Positions 25,560 through 34,999 of a stretch of 64,000 bases of DNA are shown piece after piece (positions within the stretch are counted from its first letter, which is position 1; every line of letters starts with the position of its first letter). The notes beneath the pieces are model-generated. The model worked only from the letters and a program-made list of their open reading frames with translations. It was not told the origin of the DNA and made no database searches. This DNA comes from Cupriavidus sp. YR651 (GTDB lineage: Bacteria > Pseudomonadota > Gammaproteobacteria > Burkholderiales > Burkholderiaceae). The stretch spans positions 1-64,000 of the forward strand of contig NZ_FMYZ01000001.1 in NCBI RefSeq assembly GCF_900101625.1, read 5' to 3'. A program made the translations under genes and the position numbers.

Positions 25560-27220
25560 ACGCCAAAACCCGACAGGAGTGCCAGGCGATGGCCGATGCA
25601 ACCCCGTTGCTCTCCGTGCGTGATCTCACCTTGCACGGCACCAGCGGCAACCCGATCCTCAACGGTATTTCGTTCGACATGGCCCCCGGCGAGGTGCTGG
25701 CGCTGGTCGGCGAGTCCGGCAGTGGCAAGACGATGGCCGGCCGCGCGGTGATGCGCCTGCTGCCCTCGCAGGTGAAGCACACCGGCGGCACCATCATGCT
25801 GGACGGCAGCGACGTCGCCGTGCTGTCCGAGCGAGCCATGCGCGGCCTGCGCGGCCAGGTGGCCGGCATGGTGTTCCAGGAGCCGATGGTCTCGCTGAAC
25901 CCGGCCATCACGGTCGGCGCGCAACTTTGCGAAGGCCTGATGCTGCACGAGCGAATCAGCGCCGCCGCCGCACGCGAGCGGGCGCTGGAGATGCTGCGGC
26001 GCGTGCAGATCGCCGATCCCGAGGGCTGCATGACCTCGTTTCCGCATGCGTTTTCGGGCGGCATGCGCCAGCGCATCATGCTGGCCTCGGTGATGCTGCT
26101 CAAGCCCCGCCTGCTGATCGCCGACGAACCCACCACGGCGCTCGACGCCCTGAGCCAGCGCGAGGTCATGGAAATCATGGTCGATCTCACGCGCAAGAGC
26201 GGCACCGCGGTGCTGCTCGTCACGCACGACCTGCAGCTCGTGGCGCACTACGCCGATAGCGTGCTGGTGCTGCGGCGTGGCGATCAGGTGGAGTACGGCC
26301 CCGCCGCCAGCGTGCTCAGCCGGCCCGCCGCCGACTACACGCGCAGCCTGATCGACGCGCTGCCCCAACGCGCGGAAGACCGCCAGCCGATTCCCGACGT
26401 GGCGCCCGTGATCGAGGCGCGCAATGTCTCGGTGGCCTATCCCGGCAGCCACCGGCTGTTCTCGCGCCAGGCCGACAAGCGGGTCGTCGACAACGTCTCG
26501 CTGGCGATCCGGCCCGGCGAGGTGGTGGCGGTGGTCGGCGGCTCCGGATCGGGCAAGACCACGCTCGGGCGCGCGATGATCGGCCTGCTGCCACTGGCGG
26601 GCGGCGAGCTGCGTTTTCGCGGGCAACCGCTGGGCGCCGGCGGCAAGGCGGCGCAGCGCGATTTCCGGCTGGCGTGCCAGATGGTCTTCCAGGACCCCTA
26701 CTCCTCGCTCGATCCGCGCCAGCGCATCGCCGACATCGTCGCCGAGCCGCTCAATCATGGCGAGCCGCTCACAGCGGCCGAACGCCGGGCGCGCGTGGCG
26801 GAGATGCTGGCCGAGGTCGGACTCACCGGACTGGGCGAGCGATACCCGCATGCGCTTTCCGGCGGCCAGCGCCAGCGCGTGGCCATCGCCCGCGCATTGA
26901 TTCGTCGTCCGGCGCTGGTGGTGGCGGACGAACCGGTGTCCGCCCTCGACATGACGATCCAGAAGCAGGTGCTGACGCTGTTCCGGCAACTGCAGACGCA
27001 GCATGGCTTTGCCTGCTTCTTCGTCTCGCACAACCTGGCCGCCGTGTCCGAAGTGGCGGATCGGATCGTCGTGATGCATCAGGGCCGCATCGTCGAGGAA
27101 GGCAGCGTCGCGGACATCTTCGACCACCGGCGTCACCCGTACACGCAGGCGCTGCTGGAAGCCGCCTACGTGGCACCAGGCCAGCAAACGCCGTTGTCGG
27201 CGCGCATGGCGGCGGCCTGA
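25556..27220 (+). CDS. Fused oligopeptide ABC transporter ATPase (DppD-DppF)
   Basis: A 554-residue protein with two complete ABC ATPase domains in tandem. Domain 1 (about 15-265) has Walker A GESGSGKT and a signature read as FSGGMRQRI. Domain 2 (about 285-545) has Walker A GGSGSGKT, the canonical LSGGQRQRV and Walker B VVADEPVSALD. The usual separate DppD and DppF subunits are joined here, so one polypeptide supplies both sites. Starts compete: ATG 25556 overlaps the previous stop, while ATG 25589 has AGGAG 9 bases upstream. Both give the same domains. Last gene of the operon. Confidence 0.9.
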   Translation: MNAKTRQECQAMADATPLLSVRDLTLHGTSGNPILNGISFDMAPGEVLALVGESGSGKTMAGRAVMRLLPSQVKHTGGTIMLDGSDVAVLSERAMRGLRGQVAGMVFQEPMVSLNPAITVGAQLCEGLMLHERISAAAARERALEMLRRVQIADPEGCMTSFPHAFSGGMRQRIMLASVMLLKPRLLIADEPTTALDALSQREVMEIMVDLTRKSGTAVLLVTHDLQLVAHYADSVLVLRRGDQVEYGPAASVLSRPAADYTRSLIDALPQRAEDRQPIPDVAPVIEARNVSVAYPGSHRLFSRQADKRVVDNVSLAIRPGEVVAVVGGSGSGKTTLGRAMIGLLPLAGGELRFRGQPLGAGGKAAQRDFRLACQMVFQDPYSSLDPRQRIADIVAEPLNHGEPLTAAERRARVAEMLAEVGLTGLGERYPHALSGGQRQRVAIARALIRRPALVVADEPVSALDMTIQKQVLTLFRQLQTQHGFACFFVSHNLAAVSEVADRIVVMHQGRIVEEGSVADIFDHRRHPYTQALLEAAYVAPGQQTPLSARMAAA

Positions 27221-27232
27221 CCCGCCTCCCTC

Positions 27233-27257
27233 GCCAGCCCCGCCACACGGGGCTGGC
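27233..27257 (+). terminator. Hairpin after the oligopeptide ABC operon
   Basis: GCCAGCCCC and GGGGCTGGC form a 9-bp stem with a 7-base loop, 12 bases after the last stop. A C/T-rich tract with repeated CCCGCCCTCA follows rather than a pure T-run. Confidence 0.65.
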
Positions 27258-27477
27258 CCCTTCCCGCCCTCACCCGCCCTCACCCGCCAGCCACGCTCCG
27301 GGCCCGCTGCAAGCGGAACTTAGGGCAGAAGTTAGTGCCGCTTACTTTGTAAGGCTGGTGAAACACCACGGGCCAGTGGCGACGGCACGCTTGCATCCCG
27401 CATCACATGGCCTATCTTTGCAGGCGACACCTGTCAGCAGCCGGGACATCACAGTGGTGGGGTGAAGGGAGTTCACC

Positions 27478-30400
27478 ATGGCAACGGATACGGGCGGCGA
27501 CCGCTATGACGCCTTCATCTCGTACAAGCGCACCGACATCGCCTTTGCGCGGCTGCTGGAAAAGGCCCTGAACGCCTATGCTCCCCCTAAGGCGCTGGCG
27601 GTGCCGCAGCGCCGGCTGCGCATCTTTCGCGACGAAGGCGACCTCACCGGCACCGAGTACTACAAGTCGATCGACGGCTACCTCGCACGCGCCGACAAGC
27701 TGATCGTCATCTGCTCGCCAGCGGCCCGCCAGAGCACGTTCGTCGACGATGAAATCCGGCGCTATATCGCCCATCACGGCCCCGAGACGCTCATCCCGAT
27801 CCTGCTGGCCGGTGTGCCGAACAACGAGGCGACCCCCGGGCAGGCTGCGGAGCAGGCCTTTCCCCAGGCGCTGACCGAGGCGCTGGAGATGCCGCTCGCC
27901 GTCAACTATCACAGCTTCGATCCGGCGCACGACAAGGTCGACCGGGGCAAGTTCGAAGGCAGCTGGTACACGCTGCTGGCCAATCTTTACGGGCTCCCCC
28001 GCGACGAGATCGAGCAGCGCGACCGCGTGCGTCGGCAGCGTCGGCGCAATCTGCTGATCGGCGTCATGGGGTCCGTCACGCTGGTCGTCAGCGCGCTGGC
28101 GGTCACGGCCTGGATGCAGAAACTGGCGGCCGACGAGCAACGCAACGTCGCCCTGCGCGGCCTGGCGAACTACCTTGCCGGCGTGTCCGGACAGGCCCGC
28201 GTGGATGCGCCGCAAACCGGACTCCTGCTGGCCGTGGAAGCCGTGCGCGCCACGCGCGATGCAGACGGCAGCGTCACCCCGCAGGCACAGGGCGCGCTGC
28301 GCGAAGCGCTGGCGGGTGCGTCCGGCCAGCCGCTCGGCACCCGCGCCGGCCGCGTTTCATCGGCCATGTTCAGCGCCGATGGCGGACGCGTGGCCACGCT
28401 CGACCGCGACGGCCGGGTGGATGTGTGGGACCTCGCCACGCCCGACGAGCCGCCGCGCTCGCTGCAACTGGCACCGGGCAAACCATCGCTGCGAGGCTTC
28501 AGCGCGGACGGCCGCCTGCTGCTGATGACGCAGGGCGACCAGGGCGAGCCGTTGCTGTGGAACCTGGCCGTGCCGGGGAACACGCCGATCGCGGTTGGCC
28601 AGCGCATGTCCGGCGAACGGCTGCTGGGGCTGGCCAGCAATGGTCACTGGCTGGCCAGCGTCGACAACGATGCGCGCGTGCACCTGCGCCGCCCCGACGA
28701 CCTTGCCACGCCGCCGCTGGTGCTGGCGAAACACCAGCCGCGCCGCGACTATCGGGGCCAGCCCACCACGCTGCAAAGCGTCGCGTTCGATCCCACCGCG
28801 CAATGGATGTTCAGCGCGGGGTACGACAAGACGGTGTTCATGTGGGACCTCGGCGCGCGCCCGCCGGCGCCGCAGCCGCTGGCAGGCGGCAACCCTGACG
28901 CCACGGCGGTATTCAGCGCGGACGGCCTGTGGCTGGCGCAGATCGTCCGCGATGGCAACGCCAGCGACAAATCGCGGCTGGGCGTGTGGCGGCTCGATCA
29001 AGGCCAGTGGCGCCCCGTTCCGCTTGCCTGGGACGCCGCCGCCAGTGCCACAAGTGCCGCCAGCGCAGCCGAAGCGCCAGCGGCGGGCGGCACCGTGCAA
29101 ATCATCGGCTTCTTGCCCGGCGCAGGCGGCATCGCCGCGCTGGTACGCGACGAGGTACGGATATGGCAGCTCGACGCCAGCGCGAGCGCGGCGCCGGCCG
29201 CGTACCGCGCGTGGCCGGCCACGGCCGCGGCGATTTCCCCCGATGGCGCCTGGCTTGCCACCGTCGTGCCCGGCCGGGGCGCGGGAGATCCCGCCTATTG
29301 GGTGCGCGTCCAGGCGCTGACGCATCAGGAGGACGCCGGAAACGTGGCAAAACTCGACGCTCGCGTGGCGCAGCTTGCTTTCGATGCGCACGGCCGGCGC
29401 CTTGCCATCGTGACCGAAGACGGCCGCGTGCGGATCGCCACGCCGGGGAGCGAAGACGGTGCGGAAACGCTGCGCGGACCGGACGTCAAGATTGGCGAGG
29501 TGCGCTTCAGCGCCAATGGCCGCTGGTTGTTTGCGACGCCAAAGTATGGGGGCGCCGGCCCGTATTCGTGGCCCGTCCGCAAGGGCGGCGCCGATCCGCT
29601 GCAAATCCCTGCGGCGGCATTGCCGGAACTGGAATACAAGACGCCGAATGGCGGTGGCGGCGGCGTGCCCACGGGCGGCCTGCCCAATGCCGTCGCGATA
29701 GACCCCCAGGGTCGCTGGATCGCCATGCCGGGGCGGGAACATGGCACCGCGCAATGGGTGGATCTGGCCGACCCCGCTGCATCGCCACGCATCCTGCCGG
29801 GCCATTCGCACGATGTCACCGCGCTGGCGTTCGGGCCTGACGGCAAATGGCTGGCCACCGCCGACTGGAACCACACCGTGCGCATCTGGCGCCCGCCCGA
29901 CCTGCGCCAGCCCGTTACCACGCTGGCCCGCGCGCCGGCGGAGCGCGAATCCAGTGTTTCCGCGCTGGCCGTCAGCCCGGATGGCAGCCTGATTGCCACC
30001 GGCGGCGAACAGGGCGAAGTCCTGCTGTGGAAGCCGGGCGATGCCCGCGCCGCGCCGCGCGTGCTGACCGGCCATGACGGCTGGATCACCAACCTCGACT
30101 TCAGCCCCGACGGCCGTCAGCTGCTCAGCGCCGGCGTGGATGGCAAGGTCCAGATGTGGACGCTCGATGCCCCCGCCACGGCCAGGCCGCTGCGGCTTGA
30201 CGCCCATCAGGGCGTGATCTTCGAGGCAAGGTTCTTCGATGGCGGGCGCCGCTTCATGACAGCGGGCGAGGACTCGCTGATACGGATCTGGACGCCCTCG
30301 GCCAGCGGCGCATCGGCCGTCACGCTGCGCGGCCATGAAAGCGCGATTTCCAGCGTCGGACTGGATACGGGTGGCCGCTGGCTGGTGACCGGCAGCGAGG

Positions 30401-31950
30401 ACGGCACCGTGCGCCTGTGGGACCTGCAGGCGCCGGACGCCGTGCCGCTGACCCTCGGCCAGCGCGGCGCCACGGTCAACGTCGTGAGCATCAGCCCGGA
30501 CGGTGCATCGATTGCGGCAGGCTACCTCAACGGTTATGTCAGGGTCTGGCGGCGCGCCGAGCTTGTCGCCGGTACGCTGACCGACCCCACCCCGCTACCC
30601 GCCACGTCGGACCCCGATGCGGGCAAACGCGGTGCGGCCTGGGCCCTGCGCTTTTCGCCGGACGGGCGCTGGCTGGCCGCGCTGGCCGGTGGCGATCTGC
30701 GCCTGTGGCGCATGCGTATGGAGGAACAGCTCGCGCTGGCTTGCCGCATCGCCGGCCGCAACCTCGGGGAAGCCATCTGGCAGCGCCATCTCGAACGCGT
30801 GCCGTACCGGCTCTCCTGCCCGCCCAACGGCCTGCCTCCCGAGTGGATGGCCGACGCCGACCGCATTGCCGGCAACGGTGACGTCGCGCGGGCCACGGCG
30901 CTTTATGAAGCGGCGCGCAAGATCGACCCGTCCCTCAAGATCGATCCGAAGGCGCGCGCGACCCAACAGGCGGTGGAGGCCGAATTATCGGAAGCGCGCT
31001 CGCTCGCGCGCCGGGGCGAGAAGGACGCGGCGCTCGCGGCCTATGCCGCCGCACGGCGCTTTGACCCGGCCGCGGCATCGGACCCCGCGGCGGAGATGGC
31101 GCGGCTGGCCAAGGCGCAGGCGCTGGTCGCGGAAGCCGGCAAGGCCGCCGCTGCCGGCAACGTGGAGCCCGCGGTCGCCCTGTACCTGCAGGCTCGCGCG
31201 CTGGACGACAGCCTCGACATCGATCCCGTCGTCACCGCCAGGAAGCTGGCGGCGCCGCGCTTCGTCAAGCAGGGCGACGCCCTCGCGCAGGAGGGCCGTT
31301 TGGAGGAAGCCGTGGCCGCTTTCCAGCGCGCCGTCGCCTTCGGCGTGGAGAGCGATCTCGATCCGCAGGGCCGCGCCAACAACCTGCGCGCGCACGTACT
31401 GGCCGCCCAGGCAGAAAAACTGGGCGGCCAGGGCGATCAGCAAGGCGCCACCCGCATGTATGAGGAAGCGATGGCGCTCGACCCTTCCCTGCGCATCGAC
31501 CCGGTGGCCGCGGGCCGCAAGAGCGTTGTGGCGTACTACATCGAGCAAGCCGGGCAACTGGCCGGCAAGCGGGAGATTGCCGAGGCGGCCGCGATGTATC
31601 GCCATGTGCGGGAGCTGGACCCGGCCGCGACGCTGCCCGCGTATCAACTGAACGAACTGTGCTGGCAGGGCGGGCAGCAAAACCTGGCGCGCGAGGTGCT
31701 CGATATGTGCGATCTGGCTGTGCTGGCCCAGCCCGGCGACGGCGGCTACCGCGACAGCCGAGGCGTGGTGCGCGCGCTGCTGAACGATCGGCGCGGGGCG
31801 ATCGATGATTTCACCGCCTATCTTGGCTGGGCGTCGTCCGGTGGCCGGCCCGGCGCGGAGGTGGAGTCGCGGCGGCGCTGGATCGCGTTCCTGCAGCGCG
31901 GCGGACAGGTGAAGAACTTCCAGCAGCTCGAAGCCATGGGGGCGAAGTAG
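27478..31950 (+). CDS. TIR-transmembrane-WD40-TPR protein
   Basis: A 1490-residue protein. Residues 10-175 are a TIR domain: DAFISYKRTD (11-20), a RIFRDEGDLTG segment and SPAARQSTFVDDE (80-92), where S86 and E92 match the NADase Ser/Glu register (usual W replaced by F88). A basic RRQRRR precedes a single membrane segment (191-213). Residues 225-280 match the alpha-helical linker that precedes WD40 repeats in STAND proteins, but no P-loop NTPase is present. About 17 WD40-like repeats follow (about 290-1090), then the LACRIAGRNL...YRLSC motif that often closes such propellers, and TPR-like helices to the end. GGGAG precedes the ATG. It is a single gene with no obvious partner. Signalling or defence is inferred. 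Confidence 0.85.
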   Translation: MATDTGGDRYDAFISYKRTDIAFARLLEKALNAYAPPKALAVPQRRLRIFRDEGDLTGTEYYKSIDGYLARADKLIVICSPAARQSTFVDDEIRRYIAHHGPETLIPILLAGVPNNEATPGQAAEQAFPQALTEALEMPLAVNYHSFDPAHDKVDRGKFEGSWYTLLANLYGLPRDEIEQRDRVRRQRRRNLLIGVMGSVTLVVSALAVTAWMQKLAADEQRNVALRGLANYLAGVSGQARVDAPQTGLLLAVEAVRATRDADGSVTPQAQGALREALAGASGQPLGTRAGRVSSAMFSADGGRVATLDRDGRVDVWDLATPDEPPRSLQLAPGKPSLRGFSADGRLLLMTQGDQGEPLLWNLAVPGNTPIAVGQRMSGERLLGLASNGHWLASVDNDARVHLRRPDDLATPPLVLAKHQPRRDYRGQPTTLQSVAFDPTAQWMFSAGYDKTVFMWDLGARPPAPQPLAGGNPDATAVFSADGLWLAQIVRDGNASDKSRLGVWRLDQGQWRPVPLAWDAAASATSAASAAEAPAAGGTVQIIGFLPGAGGIAALVRDEVRIWQLDASASAAPAAYRAWPATAAAISPDGAWLATVVPGRGAGDPAYWVRVQALTHQEDAGNVAKLDARVAQLAFDAHGRRLAIVTEDGRVRIATPGSEDGAETLRGPDVKIGEVRFSANGRWLFATPKYGGAGPYSWPVRKGGADPLQIPAAALPELEYKTPNGGGGGVPTGGLPNAVAIDPQGRWIAMPGREHGTAQWVDLADPAASPRILPGHSHDVTALAFGPDGKWLATADWNHTVRIWRPPDLRQPVTTLARAPAERESSVSALAVSPDGSLIATGGEQGEVLLWKPGDARAAPRVLTGHDGWITNLDFSPDGRQLLSAGVDGKVQMWTLDAPATARPLRLDAHQGVIFEARFFDGGRRFMTAGEDSLIRIWTPSASGASAVTLRGHESAISSVGLDTGGRWLVTGSEDGTVRLWDLQAPDAVPLTLGQRGATVNVVSISPDGASIAAGYLNGYVRVWRRAELVAGTLTDPTPLPATSDPDAGKRGAAWALRFSPDGRWLAALAGGDLRLWRMRMEEQLALACRIAGRNLGEAIWQRHLERVPYRLSCPPNGLPPEWMADADRIAGNGDVARATALYEAARKIDPSLKIDPKARATQQAVEAELSEARSLARRGEKDAALAAYAAARRFDPAAASDPAAEMARLAKAQALVAEAGKAAAAGNVEPAVALYLQARALDDSLDIDPVVTARKLAAPRFVKQGDALAQEGRLEEAVAAFQRAVAFGVESDLDPQGRANNLRAHVLAAQAEKLGGQGDQQGATRMYEEAMALDPSLRIDPVAAGRKSVVAYYIEQAGQLAGKREIAEAAAMYRHVRELDPAATLPAYQLNELCWQGGQQNLAREVLDMCDLAVLAQPGDGGYRDSRGVVRALLNDRRGAIDDFTAYLGWASSGGRPGAEVESRRRWIAFLQRGGQVKNFQQLEAMGAK

Positions 31951-32086
31951 CCGGGTGCCGGTGCCGTGGCGCACTGGCGACCGTAACAAGCGCCCTGCGA
32001 TGGCAACGCGAGCGCCCGTTCGCCCGGCGGCCCGCGACGACGACGTCTATCGCGGAATGCCGGGCCGCCGCTCGCGGCAATCCGCT

Positions 32087-33103
32087 TCAGCCGTTGCGGA
32101 ACAGGAAGCTATAGGCGTTCAGCGCCGGCGCGCCGCCAAGGTGGGCGTAGAGCACCTTGGAGCCCGCCGGAAACTCGCCCCGGCGCACCATATCGATCAT
32201 CCCGTGCATCGATTTACCCTCGTATACGGGGTCCGTCATCATGCCTTCGTACCGGGCGCTGAGGCGGATGGCTTCGAGCGTTCCCTCCGACGGCAAGCCG
32301 TATTCGGGCCCGCCGTAACGCGTATCCAGCACCACGTCGGCATCGGTAATGTTGCGGCCGAGGTCCACCAGCTCGGCCGTGTTCTTGGCGATGCGCAGGA
32401 TCTGCGCGCGCGTCTGCTCCGGCTTGGCCGATGCATCGATGCCGATCACGCGATCCGCGCGGCCATCCGCGGCAAATCCCACCACCATACCGGCCTGCGT
32501 GCTGCCGGTCACCGAGCACACCACGATGTAGTCGAAGCGGAAGCCGAGTTCAGCCTCCTGCGCGCGGACTTCCTCGGCAAAGCCGACGAAACCGAGCCCG
32601 CCGAGCGGATGCTCCGAGCAACCGGCGGGGATCGGATAGGGTTTGCCGCCCTCCTTTCGCACGCTTTCCATCGCCTCTTCCCAGCTCTTGCGGATGCCGA
32701 TGTCAAAGCCGTCGCTGACCAGGCGCACATCGGCGCCCATCATGCGCGACATCTGGATATTGCCGACGCGGTCGTACACCGCATCGGAGTAGTTCACCCA
32801 GTTTTCCTGCACCAGCACGCACTTCAGGCCGAGATGCGCAGCCACGGCGGCCACCTGGCGCGTCTGGTTGGACTGGATGCCGCCGATGGAGACCAGCGTG
32901 TCGCAGCCCTGCGCCAGGGCATCAGGAATGAGGTATTCGAGCTTGCGGGTCTTGTTCCCGCCGAAGGCCAGGCCGCTGTTGCAGTCTTCGCGCTTGGCGT
33001 AGAGCTCGACCTTGCCGCCCAGATGTGCGGAGAGGCGCTTCAGCGGCTGGATGGGCGTGGGCCCGAAGGTCAGGGCATGGCGGGAAAAGCGCTTGAGGTT
33101 CAT
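32087..33103 (-). CDS. acdS: 1-aminocyclopropane-1-carboxylate deaminase
   Basis: A 338-residue PLP enzyme of exactly the usual AcdS length. The PLP lysine is K51 (FGGNKTRK). The residues that separate true ACC deaminases from D-cysteine desulfhydrases are all present: Y268, Y294, E295 (DPVYEGKSM) and L322 (YAHLGG). The enzyme opens the cyclopropane ring of the plant ethylene precursor ACC, giving 2-oxobutyrate and ammonia, a trait of root-associated bacteria. It diverges from an Lrp-family regulator, the standard acdS-acdR arrangement. Confidence 0.95.
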   Translation of the reverse strand: MNLKRFSRHALTFGPTPIQPLKRLSAHLGGKVELYAKREDCNSGLAFGGNKTRKLEYLIPDALAQGCDTLVSIGGIQSNQTRQVAAVAAHLGLKCVLVQENWVNYSDAVYDRVGNIQMSRMMGADVRLVSDGFDIGIRKSWEEAMESVRKEGGKPYPIPAGCSEHPLGGLGFVGFAEEVRAQEAELGFRFDYIVVCSVTGSTQAGMVVGFAADGRADRVIGIDASAKPEQTRAQILRIAKNTAELVDLGRNITDADVVLDTRYGGPEYGLPSEGTLEAIRLSARYEGMMTDPVYEGKSMHGMIDMVRRGEFPAGSKVLYAHLGGAPALNAYSFLFRNG

Positions 33104-33226
33104 GTCGGCGACTCCAGGGTTGGGGCGGGGGTTTCAGGCATCCAGACATCGAGGGGGGCGAAGCACACGGGCATCCGGTGCATCCCTTTCATCCACGCTG
33201 TGATGGCCTCAATCGTATGAAAAAAC

Positions 33227-33239
33227 GCACGAAACGTGC
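33227..33239. promoter_or_regulatory. Inverted repeat between acdS and acdR
   Basis: GCACG-AAA-CGTGC is a perfect 5+5 inverted repeat in the 214-base divergent region, 79 bases from the acdR start. It is flanked by A-rich stretches, as in Lrp sites. It may be the AcdR target. Confidence 0.45.
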
Positions 33240-33317
33240 TTGCAAAAAGCTCGGCTTTTACACAGCATTAGAAAGTTTCAACGCGATTTCTACGATCTAT
33301 ATTTTCCAAGATTCATC

Positions 33318-33827
33318 ATGGACGAAACAAAATTAGGCACCAAAACGGAGCACGCGGCACCAGCAGCGGAAGCCCTCGATCGCACCGACAAGGCGATCCT
33401 GCGCGCGCTCCAGCAAGATGCCTCGATCTCGAACGTGGCGCTGGCCGCGAAAGTCAACCTGAGCCCGCCCGCCTGCCTGCGGCGGGTGGAAAGGCTGAAG
33501 GAAATGGGCCTGATCCGCGGCATCGTGGCACTGCTGAATCCCGCCGCGCTCGATGCCGGCATGCTGGTGATGATCGGCGTGGTGCTGGACCGTTCCACGC
33601 CGGAGTCTTTCGCCCAGTTCGAGAAAGCCGCTCAGCAGGTATCGGGCTGCATGGAGTGCCACGTGGTGACGGGCGAATTCGACTATTTCATGTTGCTGCG
33701 CACCAAGGACAGCGAGAGCTTCAATCGCCTCCATGCCGAGCAACTGCTGTATCTGCCGGGTGTGCGGCAGATACGCTCGTTCATGGTCCTCAAGCAGGTC
33801 TTGTCGACCACGCAATTTCCGATCTGA
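33318..33827 (+). CDS. acdR: Lrp/AsnC-family regulator of ACC deaminase
   Basis: A 169-residue Lrp-type regulator with an N-terminal extension of about 20 residues, a helix-turn-helix (LDRTDKAILRALQQDASISN, then ALAAKVNLSPPACLRRV) and a RAM domain. Its divergent position next to acdS and its family identify it as AcdR, which activates acdS in the presence of ACC in characterised strains. The ATG at 33318 is the first in frame; upstream alternatives are TTG in a non-coding stretch. Confidence 0.85.
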   Translation: MDETKLGTKTEHAAPAAEALDRTDKAILRALQQDASISNVALAAKVNLSPPACLRRVERLKEMGLIRGIVALLNPAALDAGMLVMIGVVLDRSTPESFAQFEKAAQQVSGCMECHVVTGEFDYFMLLRTKDSESFNRLHAEQLLYLPGVRQIRSFMVLKQVLSTTQFPI

Positions 33828-34000
33828 GTCGCGCATCGACGCCCGCGCGTGATTGCGATGCAAGCCTGACGATCCACCGGGTCTGGCATCTGCCTGAACC
33901 CGGGCCGTTCCAGTTCGCGGAACATCCATGAAGATCCCGTCCCCTCGCCCAGAATCGATGCAGGCCACCCGGCCTGTCTGACGATAGCGAGGAGACAACA

Positions 34001-34999
34001 ATGACGGAGCACATGCGAAGCGCGGCCACACGCGCATGGCGGGGCGTGTATTGGCTGCTATGCATCCTGGTATGCGCAGCGGCCACGGCTGCCCACGCCG
34101 AGTACCCGGACCGGCCCATCCGGCTGGTGGTGGGATTTCCGCCCGGCGGTGGTGGCGACCTCTACGGCCGGCTGATCGCCGAACAACTTTCGCGCAAGCT
34201 GGGCCAGCCAGTGGTCGTGGAAAACAAGGGTGGTGCCGGGGGCATGATGGCGGCCGAACAGGTGGCGCGCAGCAAGCCTGATGGCTACACGCTGCTGATG
34301 GGCATGAGCAGCAACATGTCGCTGGCGGCGGCCATCCGCGGCAAGGACTTGCCTTACAAGGTGCCCGAGGACTTCGTCGCCGTCGGCATGCTGGTTCAGG
34401 CGCCGCACGGGCTGTTCGCGGCGGCGGATAGCTACCCGAACGCGGCGGCCGCGTTCACCGCCGCCCGAGCGCGTCAACTCAGCTATGGCTCGTCGGGGCC
34501 CGGCAGCGTCGGCTACGTGACCATGGAAATGGTCAAGGCGAAGGCTGGCGTCGACATCTCGCCGATCCCCTATCGCGGCTCCGGCCCCGCCATCACGGAC
34601 CTCCTCGGCGGCCACACCGACCTGTTCTTTGCCACGGCACCTCCGATCATGGGCCAGGTGAAGGCCGGCAAGCTCAGGCTGCTGGCATTGACCGGAGAAC
34701 AGCGCACGCCTGCCTTTCCTGAAGTGCCGACCTTTCGCGAGATCGGCATCGACGTGACCGTGACGCAGTGGTACGGCCTGGTGGCGCCGGCAGGCACCCC
34801 CGACGCGATCGTGCAGCGCCTGTCGCGCGCCGTGTCCGAAGGGCTGCGCAATGCCGACCTGCGCCGCATCGTCCGGCAGGATGGCGCGCTCGAAGTCGAC
34901 ATGCCGACCGACAAGTTCCGCCAGTACATCGTCGATGACATCGCGCGCTATCGCGCCGGCATCAGCGACAAGCTGCTGAAGACGATGGAGGTGAAATGA
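34001..34999 (+). CDS. Bug-family (TctC) tripartite tricarboxylate receptor
   Basis: A 332-residue periplasmic binding protein. The signal peptide has a long hydrophobic core (WLLCILVCAAATAAHA). The mature start YPDRPIRLVVGFPPGGGGD is the Bug carboxylate-binding loop, and VENKGGAGGMMAAEQ is the second ligand loop. GAGGAG lies 8 bases before the ATG. Its stop overlaps the start of an MmgE/PrpD gene, so the two are co-translated. The ligand is likely the acid handled by that gene or by the catabolic genes on the other strand. Confidence 0.88.
   Translation: MTEHMRSAATRAWRGVYWLLCILVCAAATAAHAEYPDRPIRLVVGFPPGGGGDLYGRLIAEQLSRKLGQPVVVENKGGAGGMMAAEQVARSKPDGYTLLMGMSSNMSLAAAIRGKDLPYKVPEDFVAVGMLVQAPHGLFAAADSYPNAAAAFTAARARQLSYGSSGPGSVGYVTMEMVKAKAGVDISPIPYRGSGPAITDLLGGHTDLFFATAPPIMGQVKAGKLRLLALTGEQRTPAFPEVPTFREIGIDVTVTQWYGLVAPAGTPDAIVQRLSRAVSEGLRNADLRRIVRQDGALEVDMPTDKFRQYIVDDIARYRAGISDKLLKTMEVK

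Noticed and set aside
27478..31950. A multi-gene TIR defence operon
   Set aside because: Neighbouring genes are a peptide transporter and acdS with their own regulators or terminators. No partner effector or sensor gene is adjacent, so only a single-gene system is proposed.
31955..33220. 421-codon plus-strand frame opposite acdS
   Set aside because: It is antisense to a fully diagnostic AcdS sequence and its translation has no family features. High GC content keeps the opposite frame open.
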